NCBI GenBank assembly: GCA_959604115.1
Contig: CAUHBW010000271.1
Location: 1-5,568, forward strand
Source: an uncultured Bilophila sp.
GTDB lineage: Bacteria; Desulfobacterota; Desulfovibrionia; Desulfovibrionales; Desulfovibrionaceae
Reading direction: 5' to 3'
Length of the DNA stretch: 5,568 bases
How positions within the stretch are numbered: position 1 is the first letter of the stretch; each line of letters opens with the position of its first letter. Made by a program: the position numbers and the translations under genes. This document shows positions 1 through 5,547 of the stretch, piece by piece. Below the pieces are notes generated by a model. That model made no database searches. It was not told the origin of the DNA and saw only the letters and a program-made list of their open reading frames with translations.

Positions 1-6
1 GGGTTT

Positions 7-56
7 GGGGGGCATCATGCCCCCCAAGCAGGTCCGGGCGGCAGCCCGGCCGCCGG
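7..56 (+). promoter_or_regulatory. Two GC-rich stem-loops in the argH upstream region
   Basis: Bases 7-14 pair with 18-25 (six G-C pairs, one C-G, one A-T, three-base loop). A second element at 34-54 can fold in two exclusive ways: 34-39 with 44-49, or 37-42 with 49-54. No T-run follows either stem, so these are not ordinary intrinsic terminators for plus-strand transcripts. They may be the end of an upstream gene's 3' region or part of the argH leader. The upstream gene lies outside the window; argG is often there in relatives, but that is inference. Confidence 0.4.
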
Positions 57-78
57 AGGCGAACAAAGGGAGACACAC

Positions 79-1467
79 ATGGCCAAAGAAAAACTCTGGG
101 GCGGACGCTTCCACGAAGGTACCGCCGCCTCCGTCGAAGCCTATACGCAGTCCATTTCCTACGACTGGGCCCTCTACAAGCAGGACATCGCGGGCTCCTG
201 CGCCCACGCCCGCATGCTGGCCCGTCAGGGCATCCTCACCCCCGAGGAGGCCGACCAGCTCGTCGCGGGGCTCGCCGCCGTGCGCGCCGAGATCGAAGAC
301 GGCACCTTCCAGTGGAAAAAGGAACTGGAAGACGTCCACATGAACATCGAAAGCCGCCTCACCGAACTGGTGGGCGACGTGGGCAAGAAGCTCCACACAG
401 GCCGCAGCCGCAACGATCAGGTCGCGCTCGACTTCCGCCTGTTCGTCTCCGACCGCCTGCGCGAATGGCAGCGCCTCGCCCGCGAACTCGCCGCCGTCTA
501 CATGGCCCGCGCCGAGGAGCATCAGGACACCATCCTGCCCGGCTGCACCCACCTTCAGCCCGCGCAGCCCGTCAGCCTCGCCCACCATCTGCTCGCCTAC
601 GCATGGATGCTCCGCCGCGACGTCCAGCGCATGGCCGACTGCGAAAAGCGCGTCCGCATCAGTCCTCTCGGGGCCGCCGCCCTCGCCGGGACGACCTACC
701 CGCTCGACCCCGCGTCCGTGGCCCGCGAGCTGGACATGTACGGCACCTTCGACAACAGCATGGACGCCGTGTCCGATCGCGACTTCGTGATCGAATCCCT
801 GTTTTGCGCCAGCACGGCCATGATGCACCTCTCCCGCTGCTGCGAAGAGATCATCCTGTGGTCCAACCCCGCCTTCGGCTTCGTGAAGCTGCCCGACGCC
901 TACGCCACGGGCTCCTCGATCATGCCGCAGAAGAAAAACCCCGACGTCGCCGAAATCATGCGCGGCAAGGTGGGACGGGTGTACGGCGACCTGACCGCCA
1001 TGCTCACCATCCTCAAGGGCCTGCCCCTCACCTACAACCGCGACCTTCAGGAAGACAAGGAACCCTTCCTCGACGCCGACCACACGCTCAGCACCTCGCT
1101 GGACCTCATGGCGGGCATGATGAAGGCCCTGCGCTTCGACGAAGCCCGTATGGCCCGCGCGCTCACCGCCGGGTTCCTCAACGCGACCGAGCTTGCGGAC
1201 TATCTGGTCACAAAGGGCATCCCCTTCCGTGAGGCGCACCACATCACGGGTTCCGCCGTGGCGCTCGCCGAGGAACAGAACCTTTCGCTGGAAGCCCTGC
1301 CCCTTGATGCGTTGCAGGGCCTGTGCGACCGCATCGGCCCCGACGTGTTCGACGTGCTCGAATACCGGGCCGCCGTCGCCCGCCGCAACGCTCCCGGCGG
1401 TACCGGCCCGCTGTCCGTCGCCCGCCAGCTCGAAAAAATGAAGGCGTGGCTCAGCGAAGACGAATAA
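79..1467 (+). CDS. argH: Argininosuccinate lyase
   Basis: This cytoplasmic enzyme splits argininosuccinate into arginine and fumarate, the final step of arginine biosynthesis; it belongs to the fumarase/aspartase superfamily and family members work as homotetramers. The 462-residue product has the usual family length. Visible landmarks are the N-terminal LWGGRF, the HTGRSRNDQ segment at residues 106-114 (substrate binding), THLQPAQP with the likely catalytic-base His at 158, and the superfamily signature GSSIMPQKKNP at 278-288, whose mobile loop carries the catalytic serine. The ATG at 79 is supported by an AAGGGAG ribosome site at 66-72 with a six-base gap. No frameshift or missing key residue is seen. 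A strong terminator 50 bases after the stop ends the unit, so it is not co-transcribed with the cytochrome gene. Codon use is strongly GC-rich, fitting a native core gene. Confidence 0.98.
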   Translation: MAKEKLWGGRFHEGTAASVEAYTQSISYDWALYKQDIAGSCAHARMLARQGILTPEEADQLVAGLAAVRAEIEDGTFQWKKELEDVHMNIESRLTELVGDVGKKLHTGRSRNDQVALDFRLFVSDRLREWQRLARELAAVYMARAEEHQDTILPGCTHLQPAQPVSLAHHLLAYAWMLRRDVQRMADCEKRVRISPLGAAALAGTTYPLDPASVARELDMYGTFDNSMDAVSDRDFVIESLFCASTAMMHLSRCCEEIILWSNPAFGFVKLPDAYATGSSIMPQKKNPDVAEIMRGKVGRVYGDLTAMLTILKGLPLTYNRDLQEDKEPFLDADHTLSTSLDLMAGMMKALRFDEARMARALTAGFLNATELADYLVTKGIPFREAHHITGSAVALAEEQNLSLEALPLDALQGLCDRIGPDVFDVLEYRAAVARRNAPGGTGPLSVARQLEKMKAWLSEDE

Positions 1468-1516
1468 CTTCGATGAGGGCGATCCTTCTGGATTTCCCGC
1501 CGCGCTCCCTTTGATC

Positions 1517-1557
1517 GTGTTCCGTACGCCCTTGCGTACGGAACACTTTTTTTGTTT
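1517..1557 (+). terminator. Intrinsic terminator of argH
   Basis: A perfect 13-bp stem (1517-1529 with 1534-1546) with a four-base CCTT loop is followed directly by seven T, then G and four more T. This is a textbook Rho-independent terminator 49 bases beyond the argH stop. It separates argH from the next gene. Confidence 0.95.
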
Positions 1558-1618
1558 TCTAACCCGCCAGAAAGTAACCGATCTCGCTGGAGGCACCCTG
1601 TTTTTCCTCTTCCCCCCA

Positions 1619-1647
1619 TTGACAGGAATCGCGCTTGCGGGCATGCT
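1619..1647 (+). promoter_or_regulatory. Possible promoter ahead of the cytochrome gene
   Basis: A perfect -35 hexamer TTGACA (1619-1624) is followed at 17 bases by CATGCT (1642-1647), which matches only three of six -10 positions. If used, the transcript would start near 1655 and have a leader of about 175 bases. The weak -10 suggests dependence on an activator, or that the true promoter lies elsewhere in 1650-1750. Confidence 0.35.
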
Positions 1648-1692
1648 CTACGTGAATTGTCGAACAAAGCGTTTGATAAAACGTTTTTGGAG

Positions 1693-1730
1693 AGGTTTGT
1701 TCAGCGATAAAAAACATCCTGAACAGGCTT
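1693..1730. promoter_or_regulatory. Inverted repeat, candidate operator or leader stem
   Basis: TGTTCAG (1698-1704) and CTGAACA (1719-1725) form a perfect 7-bp inverted repeat around an AT-rich 14-base centre. As RNA, the helix can be extended to 12 pairs (1693-1704 with 1719-1730), three of them G-U. Centres of the arms are 21 bases apart, two DNA turns, which suits a dimeric regulator. It sits about 105-135 bases before the cytochrome start. The regulator is not recognised. Confidence 0.4.
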
Positions 1731-1757
1731 GCATTGTTAAAAAAGGCTAAGAGGGAA

Positions 1758-1799
1758 GGACGGCGCGCCATAAGGAGCGCCGTTCGGTTTTGAGCCGAA
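1758..1799 (+). promoter_or_regulatory. Tandem stem-loops in the cytochrome leader
   Basis: The first stem pairs 1758-1766 with 1777-1785 (nine pairs including one G-U, ten-base loop). The second pairs TTCGG at 1783-1787 with CCGAA at 1795-1799. The two stems share bases 1783-1785 and so compete partly. The first is followed by TTCGGTTTT, which resembles a weak terminator or attenuator; the second ends 19 bases before the ribosome site at 1819. Confidence 0.4.
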
Positions 1800-1830
1800 A
1801 AGCACAATACGGTCCAGTGAGGAGGACGCT

Positions 1831-2673
1831 ATGGAACTGACCAGAAGAGCCATGCTCGGAGCGTTGGGCGGTCTCGCCGTCGGCGGAACCATCGCCACCG
1901 TCGTCGGAAACGGCATCGCCGCCGCGCCCGAAAACGTTTCGCCGGGCAAAAACGGGCACTTCGCCCAGGTGAACGGCGAATTCGGCTGGAAGCCCCACAA
2001 GCTCGATCCGAACGTCTGCGCTCCCGTCGCCTACGAAGGCTACTGGTACAAGGGCTATGCCTGCGGCTACGGCACGTTCTACGGCATCATCGGCATGATG
2101 GGCGAAAAGTACGGGGCTCCGTACAATCAGTTCCCCTTCACCATGCTGGAAGCCAACAAGGCCGGCGTCTCCGGTTGGGGCACCATCTGCGGCGCGCTGT
2201 ACGGCGCGGCGGCGGCGTTCGCGCTGTTCTGGCCCCGCAAGGAACGCGACGCGATGGTTTCCGAACTGTTCCGCTGGTACGAAAAGACCGCCCTCCCCAT
2301 CTATAATCCCGGCGAAGCCGCGCAGGGCTTCAAGGGCGCCATTCCCTCCAACGTCGCCAACTCCGTGCTGTGCCACGTTTCCGTCTCCAGATGGTGCTAC
2401 GAGCACAAGAAGGAGGAAAGCAGCAAGGAGCGCAGCGAACGTTGCGGCCGCATCACCGCCGACGTTACCCGGAAGGCCATCGAGATCATCAACGCCAAGA
2501 TCGACGCGGGCAAGGACTGGAAGGGCGCGTTCGCCAAGCAGGAATCCGTCGCCTATTGCGGCGAGTGCCACGCCTCCGGCAAGGAATCCGACATCCAGAA
2601 GGGCAAGATGGACTGTGCGCCCTGCCACAGCGGCAGCGAGCACATGCAGAACAAGTTCAAGGATCACCCGTAA
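1831..2673 (+). CDS. Split-Soret cytochrome c (C_GCAxxG_C_C family), exported
   Basis: The 280-residue product matches split-Soret cytochrome c, a dimeric protein of about 26 kDa subunits first purified from Desulfovibrio desulfuricans, with two c-type haems per subunit and an additional Fe-S centre; its redox partner is not established. Residues 1-32 form a twin-arginine-like signal (T4-R5-R6-A7-M8-L9, then a glycine/alanine/valine-rich core and an AAA cleavage area at 30-32), leaving a mature chain near 249 residues. Haem sites CGECH (243-247) and CAPCH (262-266) lie together at the C-terminus. Other cysteines are C63, C78, C120, C181, C189 and C205; GTICGALYGA around C120 is the family motif, and some of these should hold the Fe-S centre. 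Tat export would fit a folded cluster protein in the periplasm, with haem attached there. ATG 1831 follows a strong GAGGAGGA site at 1819-1826. The gene is monocistronic, with terminators on both sides. Confidence 0.88.
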   Translation: MELTRRAMLGALGGLAVGGTIATVVGNGIAAAPENVSPGKNGHFAQVNGEFGWKPHKLDPNVCAPVAYEGYWYKGYACGYGTFYGIIGMMGEKYGAPYNQFPFTMLEANKAGVSGWGTICGALYGAAAAFALFWPRKERDAMVSELFRWYEKTALPIYNPGEAAQGFKGAIPSNVANSVLCHVSVSRWCYEHKKEESSKERSERCGRITADVTRKAIEIINAKIDAGKDWKGAFAKQESVAYCGECHASGKESDIQKGKMDCAPCHSGSEHMQNKFKDHP

Positions 2674-2701
2674 GCCGGTGAAGCCCTTTAGCTGAATGAC
2701 C

Positions 2702-2733
2702 GGGAGGGGGAGCGATCCCCCTCCTTTCGTTTT
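2702..2733 (+). terminator. Intrinsic terminator of the cytochrome gene
   Basis: A 9-bp GC-rich stem (2703-2711 with 2716-2724) closed by a stable GCGA tetraloop is followed by TTTCGTTTT. It lies 28 bases beyond the cytochrome stop and separates that gene from the PP-loop gene. Confidence 0.9.
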
Positions 2734-2753
2734 GGGCGGGCGGCAGGATACGC

Positions 2754-2782
2754 TTGTGTTCGCGTATGCCACGCAGTAGAAT
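2754..2782 (+). promoter_or_regulatory. Candidate sigma-70 promoter of the PP-loop gene
   Basis: TTGTGT (2754-2759) and TAGAAT (2777-2782) are separated by exactly 17 bases. Initiation would fall around 2788-2790, on or next to the preferred ATG at 2790, implying a leaderless or nearly leaderless mRNA. The same bases could instead be coding if translation began at TTG 2754. Confidence 0.4.
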
Positions 2783-2789
2783 GCCTATC

Positions 2790-3863
2790 ATGAAGACACC
2801 CACTCCGCACGCGTTCGCCCTGTTTTCCGGCGGTCTGGACAGCATCCTCGCTGCCCGGCTGATCATGGAGCAAGGGCTTGTTGTCCGTTGCCTGCACTTC
2901 GTCACCCCCTTCTTCGGCAAGCCGCAGCTCATCCCGCACTGGGAAAAGATCTACGGGCTCGAAATCGAGGCGGTGGATGTGAGCGAAGCCTTCGTCCGTC
3001 TCCTGCGTGAACGTCCGCCGCACGGCTTCGGCAAGGTCATGAACCCCTGCGTCGACTGCAAGATCCTGATGATGCGCAAGGCGCGCGAGATCATGAAAGA
3101 ACGGGGCGCCTCGTTCCTCATTTCCGGCGAAGTGCTCGGACAGCGCCCCATGTCCCAGCGTCGGGACACCCTCAACGTGATCCGCCGCGACGCAGAAGTG
3201 CGCGAAGAGCTGCTCCGCCCTCTCAGCGCGCAACATCTTGATCCCACTGCCGCCGAACTGTCCGGGCTGGTGGACCGTTCGCGGCTTCTCGGCATTTTCG
3301 GACGGGGCCGCAAGGATCAGATGGCGCTTGCCGAGCGCATGGGGCTTACGGAAATTCCCACTCCGGCGGGCGGCTGCAAGCTCGCGGAAAAGGAAAACGC
3401 CAGACGTTACTGGCCGGTACTCACTCTGCTCGACGACCCGGCCGTCGAAGATTTCGAGCTGTCCAACATCGGGCGGCAATACTGGGCGGGCAAGCACTGG
3501 CTCTCGATGGGCCGGAACGAGTCCGACAACGCGGCGCTCGAACGACTTGTGCGTCCCGGTGACGCGATTCTGCGGGTGCGGGACTTCCCGAGCCCGTTCG
3601 CCCTCGCCCGCCAAATCACGCCGTGGGACGCAGCCACTCTTCAGGACGCAGCCGGTCTCGTGGCCTCATATTCGCCCAAGGGCGTCCGTGCCGCCGCGTC
3701 CTCTCCCGACGGAACGGTAACGGTGCGCGTCCAGATCAGCGGCGAAAGCACCTTCGTCAACGTCGCGCCCCGCCGCATCCCCGACCTGCCGTGGGGCGAA
3801 CCCGAATTCGTCGATGTCCGCAAGGCCATCAAGGCCGAAAACCGGCCTACGTTTGACGAGTAA
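2790..3863 (+). CDS. ThiI-like PP-loop ATPase with NFACT-R-like C-terminus (probable RNA thiolation enzyme)
   Basis: The 357-residue protein starts with an ATP-pyrophosphatase loop, SGGLDS at 13-18, followed by a ThiI-like catalytic domain to about 200, including GEVLGQRPMSQ at 113-123 (compare GESLGQ in ThiI) and GRGRKDQ at 171-177. Such enzymes adenylate a tRNA uridine before sulfur insertion. C87 and C90 (NPCVDC) plus C196 (PAGGCKL) form a CxxC...C set like the [4Fe-4S] ligands of TtuA-type thiolases; cluster binding is inference. The N-terminal THUMP region of classical ThiI and any rhodanese domain are absent. Instead residues about 205-275, with HWLSMGRNESDN, resemble the NFACT-R RNA-binding domain reported fused to ThiI-like enzymes. 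Databases often label such proteins tRNA methyltransferase, which the sequence does not support. The start is uncertain: ATG 2790 gives the shortest lead to the PP-loop but has no Shine-Dalgarno; ATG 2766 and 2781 and TTG 2754 (AGGA at 2745-2748) are in frame. Confidence 0.85.
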   Translation: MKTPTPHAFALFSGGLDSILAARLIMEQGLVVRCLHFVTPFFGKPQLIPHWEKIYGLEIEAVDVSEAFVRLLRERPPHGFGKVMNPCVDCKILMMRKAREIMKERGASFLISGEVLGQRPMSQRRDTLNVIRRDAEVREELLRPLSAQHLDPTAAELSGLVDRSRLLGIFGRGRKDQMALAERMGLTEIPTPAGGCKLAEKENARRYWPVLTLLDDPAVEDFELSNIGRQYWAGKHWLSMGRNESDNAALERLVRPGDAILRVRDFPSPFALARQITPWDAATLQDAAGLVASYSPKGVRAAASSPDGTVTVRVQISGESTFVNVAPRRIPDLPWGEPEFVDVRKAIKAENRPTFDE

Positions 3864-3943
3864 AAATGAAAACGATGATGTTGAAATCTCCGTAACGGGA
3901 ATACCTGCGACGGACTTGATGCGGAGAATGCCGAGTCCGCCGA

Positions 3944-3968
3944 AAAAACTCCTCTCCAGACCGAGAGG
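3944..3968 (-). terminator. Candidate minus-strand intrinsic terminator
   Basis: CCTCTC (3951-3956) pairs with GAGAGG (3963-3968) around a six-base loop. Read on the minus strand, the stem is followed by AG and then six T. On the plus strand the A-run precedes the stem, so it would not end the PP-loop transcript. It would stop leftward transcripts from entering the PP-loop gene antisense, and it sits 32 bases beyond the stop of the small minus-strand ORF at 4000-4125. Confidence 0.45.
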
Positions 3969-3999
3969 CACGGATGCGGACACTCAAAGAGCATTCGGA

Positions 4000-4125
4000 T
4001 CATGCGCTCCAATCTACACCGTCCGAGAAGGGAGCCCCAAATACCTGCGCATGAACTATGAACACCGCAAGAAAGAACCGCCAACCGCTTCTTTTCGCCT
4101 TCCGGGACTTGACATCCACCGCCAT
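4000..4125 (-). CDS. Possible small ORF, 41 codons, hydrophobic segment
   Basis: I do not recognise this product, and it may be chance. On the minus strand an ATG at 4125 follows TTAGGTGG, with AGG five bases before the start, a usable ribosome site. The peptide has a basic N-terminus (KSRKAKR at 7-13) and then a hydrophobic run from about W15 to F29, like a signal peptide or a single membrane helix, ending in APFSDGVDWSA. A terminator-like hairpin lies shortly downstream at 3944-3968. It overlaps the tRNA promoter on the other strand, no convincing minus-strand promoter is visible, and the marR terminators lie between it and any rightward source of transcription. Small size makes the call weak. 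Confidence 0.2.
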   Translation of the reverse strand: MAVDVKSRKAKRSGWRFFLAVFIVHAQVFGAPFSDGVDWSA

Positions 4126-4138
4126 GACCACCTAAAAG
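4109..4138 (+). promoter_or_regulatory. Promoter of the tRNA-Arg gene
   Basis: A perfect TTGACA (4109-4114) is followed at 18 bases by TAAAAG (4133-4138, four of six -10 positions). Initiation near 4145 would give a leader of about ten bases ahead of the mature tRNA start at 4156, typical for a single tRNA gene. Confidence 0.65.
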
Positions 4139-4155
4139 AACAAGTTCAGGCACAC

Positions 4156-4232
4156 GCGCTCGTAGCTCAGTTGGATAGAGCGACAGCCTCCTAAGCTGTA
4201 GGCCACAAGTTCGATTCTTGTCGGGCGCACCA
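4156..4232 (+). tRNA. tRNA-Arg, anticodon CCT, encoded CCA
   Basis: All arms fold by hand. The acceptor pairs 4156-4162 with 4222-4228 (one T-G pair), with discriminator A at 4229 and CCA encoded at 4230-4232. The D stem is 4165-4168/4178-4181. The anticodon stem is 4183-4187/4195-4199 with loop CTCCTAA, so the anticodon at 4190-4192 is CCT, reading AGG arginine codons. A five-base variable loop lies at 4200-4204. The T stem is 4205-4209/4217-4221 with loop TTCGATT. AGG is rarely used in this GC-rich genome's genes shown here, so this is a minor arginine acceptor. tRNA genes of this kind are common attachment sites for integrating elements, and base composition changes just to its right. Confidence 0.96.
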
Positions 4233-4234
4233 GT

Positions 4235-4275
4235 AAAAAAGAGAGGATACATACTTCCGAGTATGTATCCTCTTT
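4235..4275. terminator. Terminator of the tRNA gene, possibly bidirectional
   Basis: A 16-pair stem (4240-4255 with 4260-4275; one G-T, otherwise perfect) is closed by TCCG, a UNCG-class tetraloop. On the plus strand only TTT and then CC follow, but on the minus strand the stem is followed by a run of T from the A-run at 4235-4240. It should end the tRNA transcript eight bases after CCA and can also block leftward read-through from the MarR gene into the tRNA. Confidence 0.85.
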
Positions 4276-4478
4276 CCACTTGGTGCCTAGTTTCCTTTTG
4301 TGGCGCCCGTATGGTGCCCACCTTCAGGCGCTACTCCCCATCTCCAGCTTTACTATCCTGACCTGCATCTCGTCTTGTGCGCCCCTTTTTGAGTTCACGG
4401 CGTCCGCCGTTCGTGCTCTCTCTTCACGTCCGAACGTCTTTTGTTCGCCCTATGGGCGCTTCCTCTTTGGGGAAACAA
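4276..4478. other. Intergenic stretch without a convincing gene
   Basis: No start with a ribosome site and a protein-like product is seen on either strand. It contains a 5-bp hairpin, CGCCC-TAT-GGGCG (4446-4458), inside a perfect 10-bp inverted repeat (4436-4445 with 4474-4483). A plus-strand frame at 4280-4501 is open but has low-complexity, atypical composition. Confidence 0.5.
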
Positions 4479-4507
4479 AAGACCCCATCCATAAGAGATG
4501 AGGTCTT
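4471..4507 (-). terminator. Intrinsic terminator of the MarR-family gene
   Basis: Read on the minus strand, ten bases at 4507-4498 pair with 4488-4479 (one U-G pair in RNA) around a nine-base loop, followed by TTGTTT. It begins 35 bases after the regulator's stop. The right arm is also part of the inverted repeat 4436-4445/4474-4483, so two folds compete. Confidence 0.75.
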
Positions 4508-4537
4508 AAAAGGTGGTCTTTCAACTCAGCCATAGTT

Positions 4538-4553
4538 ATGAATCATGATTCAT
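4538..4553. repeat. Perfect 16-bp palindrome across the marR-family stop codon
   Basis: ATGAATCATGATTCAT reads the same on both strands and includes the TGA stop of the minus-strand regulator (4543-4545). Length and symmetry are like MarR-type operators, but a position at the 3' end of the gene is unusual. The left half-site ATGAATCA recurs at 5373-5380 in the upstream region. Confidence 0.5.
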
Positions 4554-5103
4554 CCTGATTGGCGTCTATTGTGGGCTTCGTTCTCTCATTTTCACCGTCA
4601 GGCGGGGAAAATTCTTTCGTGCGCTCCCAATTCAGTAACATCCGCTTAAAGATATCCCGCAGAAACTCCTTATCAGACTCAGGCAGGTCATGCAGAAGCT
4701 CATTTTCCATTTGGGTATGCTTGATAAGCAGATTGGTTGCAAGCTCAATTCCTGCCGGAGTAAGGCACACGAGGATGCTGCGGCGACTTTGGGCGTTGGC
4801 GCAACGGCAGATGAGTTGTTTCTGTTCCAGATGATCCAACAAATGCGTAATGGCACCGGGAGTTCGGTATGCCATTTTTGTGATTTCCTTGGGCGGAAGC
4901 TCGTGAGGGGGGCCCGAATGCAACAGCGCGCCAAGCACATCAAATTCACCGCTGGTCACACCGAATTCTTTGACAACCTTGGAGCTTTGCAGCTGGTAGT
5001 AGCGGACGATGCGAAGCATGCGCCCCAAGATGCCTTCTAGGTTGAGATGGGGGAACAAGCATTCCCATTGTTCGTTGCGCCGCTGTACGTAGTCTTTTTC
5101 CAT
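4543..5103 (-). CDS. MarR-family winged helix-turn-helix transcriptional regulator
   Basis: The 186-residue protein has the MarR layout: an N-terminal dimerisation helix (about 20-48), a winged helix-turn-helix at about 50-122 and C-terminal dimerisation helices (about 123-164), followed by a charged tail. SGEFDVLGALLHSG (51-64) is the first DNA-domain helix, LPPKEITKMAYRTPGAITHLLDHLEQKQLICR (in outline, 69-100) contains the recognition helix, and the wing carries the conserved Arg pair R107-R108 before SILVCLTPAG. Cysteines C15, C99, C101 and C113 make thiol-based sensing conceivable but unproven. MarR proteins bind palindromic DNA as dimers, are usually repressors released by small ligands or oxidants, and often control themselves and an adjacent gene. 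The ATG at 5103 follows an in-frame stop; its ribosome site is weak (AGG four bases upstream). Composition is clearly less GC-rich than the genes to the left, suggesting acquisition. No target gene lies in the window. Confidence 0.9.
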   Translation of the reverse strand: MEKDYVQRRNEQWECLFPHLNLEGILGRMLRIVRYYQLQSSKVVKEFGVTSGEFDVLGALLHSGPPHELPPKEITKMAYRTPGAITHLLDHLEQKQLICRCANAQSRRSILVCLTPAGIELATNLLIKHTQMENELLHDLPESDKEFLRDIFKRMLLNWERTKEFSPPDGENERTKPTIDANQDES

Positions 5104-5222
5104 CAGGCCTGACCTTAATATTTATCTGATTGTCGGATCATTTCCAGGCATTGCTGAAGCCAATGACAATGACCTGAGTACATTGCGCATACGGCATCAA
5201 AAATTACTCAAGAACATACGTC

Positions 5223-5231
5223 TGAATATCA
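5223..5231 (-). repeat. TGATATTC repeat, copy 1
   Basis: TGATATTCA reads on the minus strand, about 11-20 bases downstream of the predicted marR-family start point, a position where a bound repressor would block the gene. The same octamer occurs twice more on the plus strand further right. Confidence 0.4.
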
Positions 5232-5248
5232 TCACTCTATGGTAACCG

Positions 5249-5276
5249 ATATTAGCACGCCCTAGGGGCATGTCAA
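5249..5276 (-). promoter_or_regulatory. Promoter of the MarR-family gene
   Basis: On the minus strand TTGACA (5276-5271) and TAATAT (5254-5249) are 16 bases apart, matching 11 of 12 consensus positions. The spacer contains the 8-bp palindrome CCCTAGGG (5260-5267). Initiation near 5242 gives a leader of about 140 bases before the ATG at 5103, long for a simple regulator. A TGATATTC copy lies just inside the transcript at 5223-5231. Confidence 0.75.
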
Positions 5277-5402
5277 GGCAACGCCTGATAGCCGTGGAGA
5301 GGGAAAGGAAACGTCGATTCAACTCCATGCCTCTTCTTTAGCCCTTTTGAAGACTTTCTTCCCAATGAGCGCATGAATCAATGTTTTCTTAACGTATTCC
5401 CT

Positions 5403-5414
5403 TGATATTCATGA
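5403..5414 (+). repeat. TGATATTC repeat, copy 2
   Basis: TGATATTCATGA; copy 3 at 5548-5559 differs only at one base (TGATATTCTTGA). The TTCATGAA at 5408-5415 inside this copy is itself an 8-bp palindrome. Confidence 0.4.
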
Positions 5415-5547
5415 AAGCCGGCGGCGAATCCAAATGTAGGCGGGGCAATGAGAAACGTCTTTCTTATTGAATAATTATGGTACAGCTTCAGGGTCGGCTA
5501 TATGCGGCCCCACACGATCTTCCCCATGCTTATTGTCGCTATTATAC

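Noticed and set aside
312..1232. Long Arg/Pro-rich frame inside argH
   Set aside because: It is an out-of-frame shadow of a GC-rich gene with strong third-position bias; argH is certain in the other frame.
1511..1750. Plus-strand open frame of 79 codons between argH and the cytochrome gene, and its inner ATG at 1643 (35 codons)
   Set aside because: The long version runs through the argH terminator hairpin and T-run; the inner start has no ribosome site at a useful distance, and the basic peptide resembles nothing I recognise.
1747..2772. 341-codon minus-strand frame antisense to the cytochrome gene
   Set aside because: It has a Gly/Ala/Val-rich shadow composition, and the plus-strand gene has clear haem motifs, a signal peptide and a ribosome site.
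3814..4194. Plus-strand frame of 126 codons running into the tRNA
   Set aside because: It begins inside the PP-loop gene in another frame and ends in the tRNA anticodon loop (VAQLDRATAS artefact); there is no ribosome site or recognisable domain.
3641..4321. Minus-strand 226-codon frame across the tRNA
   Set aside because: Its middle is the reverse translation of the tRNA gene (the familiar NRTCGLQLRRLSLYPTELRA-type artefact), and its C-terminal part is antisense to the PP-loop gene.
4281..4330. Possible remnant of an integrase C-terminus next to the tRNA 3' end
   Set aside because: Minus-strand frames here are short, broken by stops within about 20 codons, and show no tyrosine-recombinase motif; the idea rests only on position.
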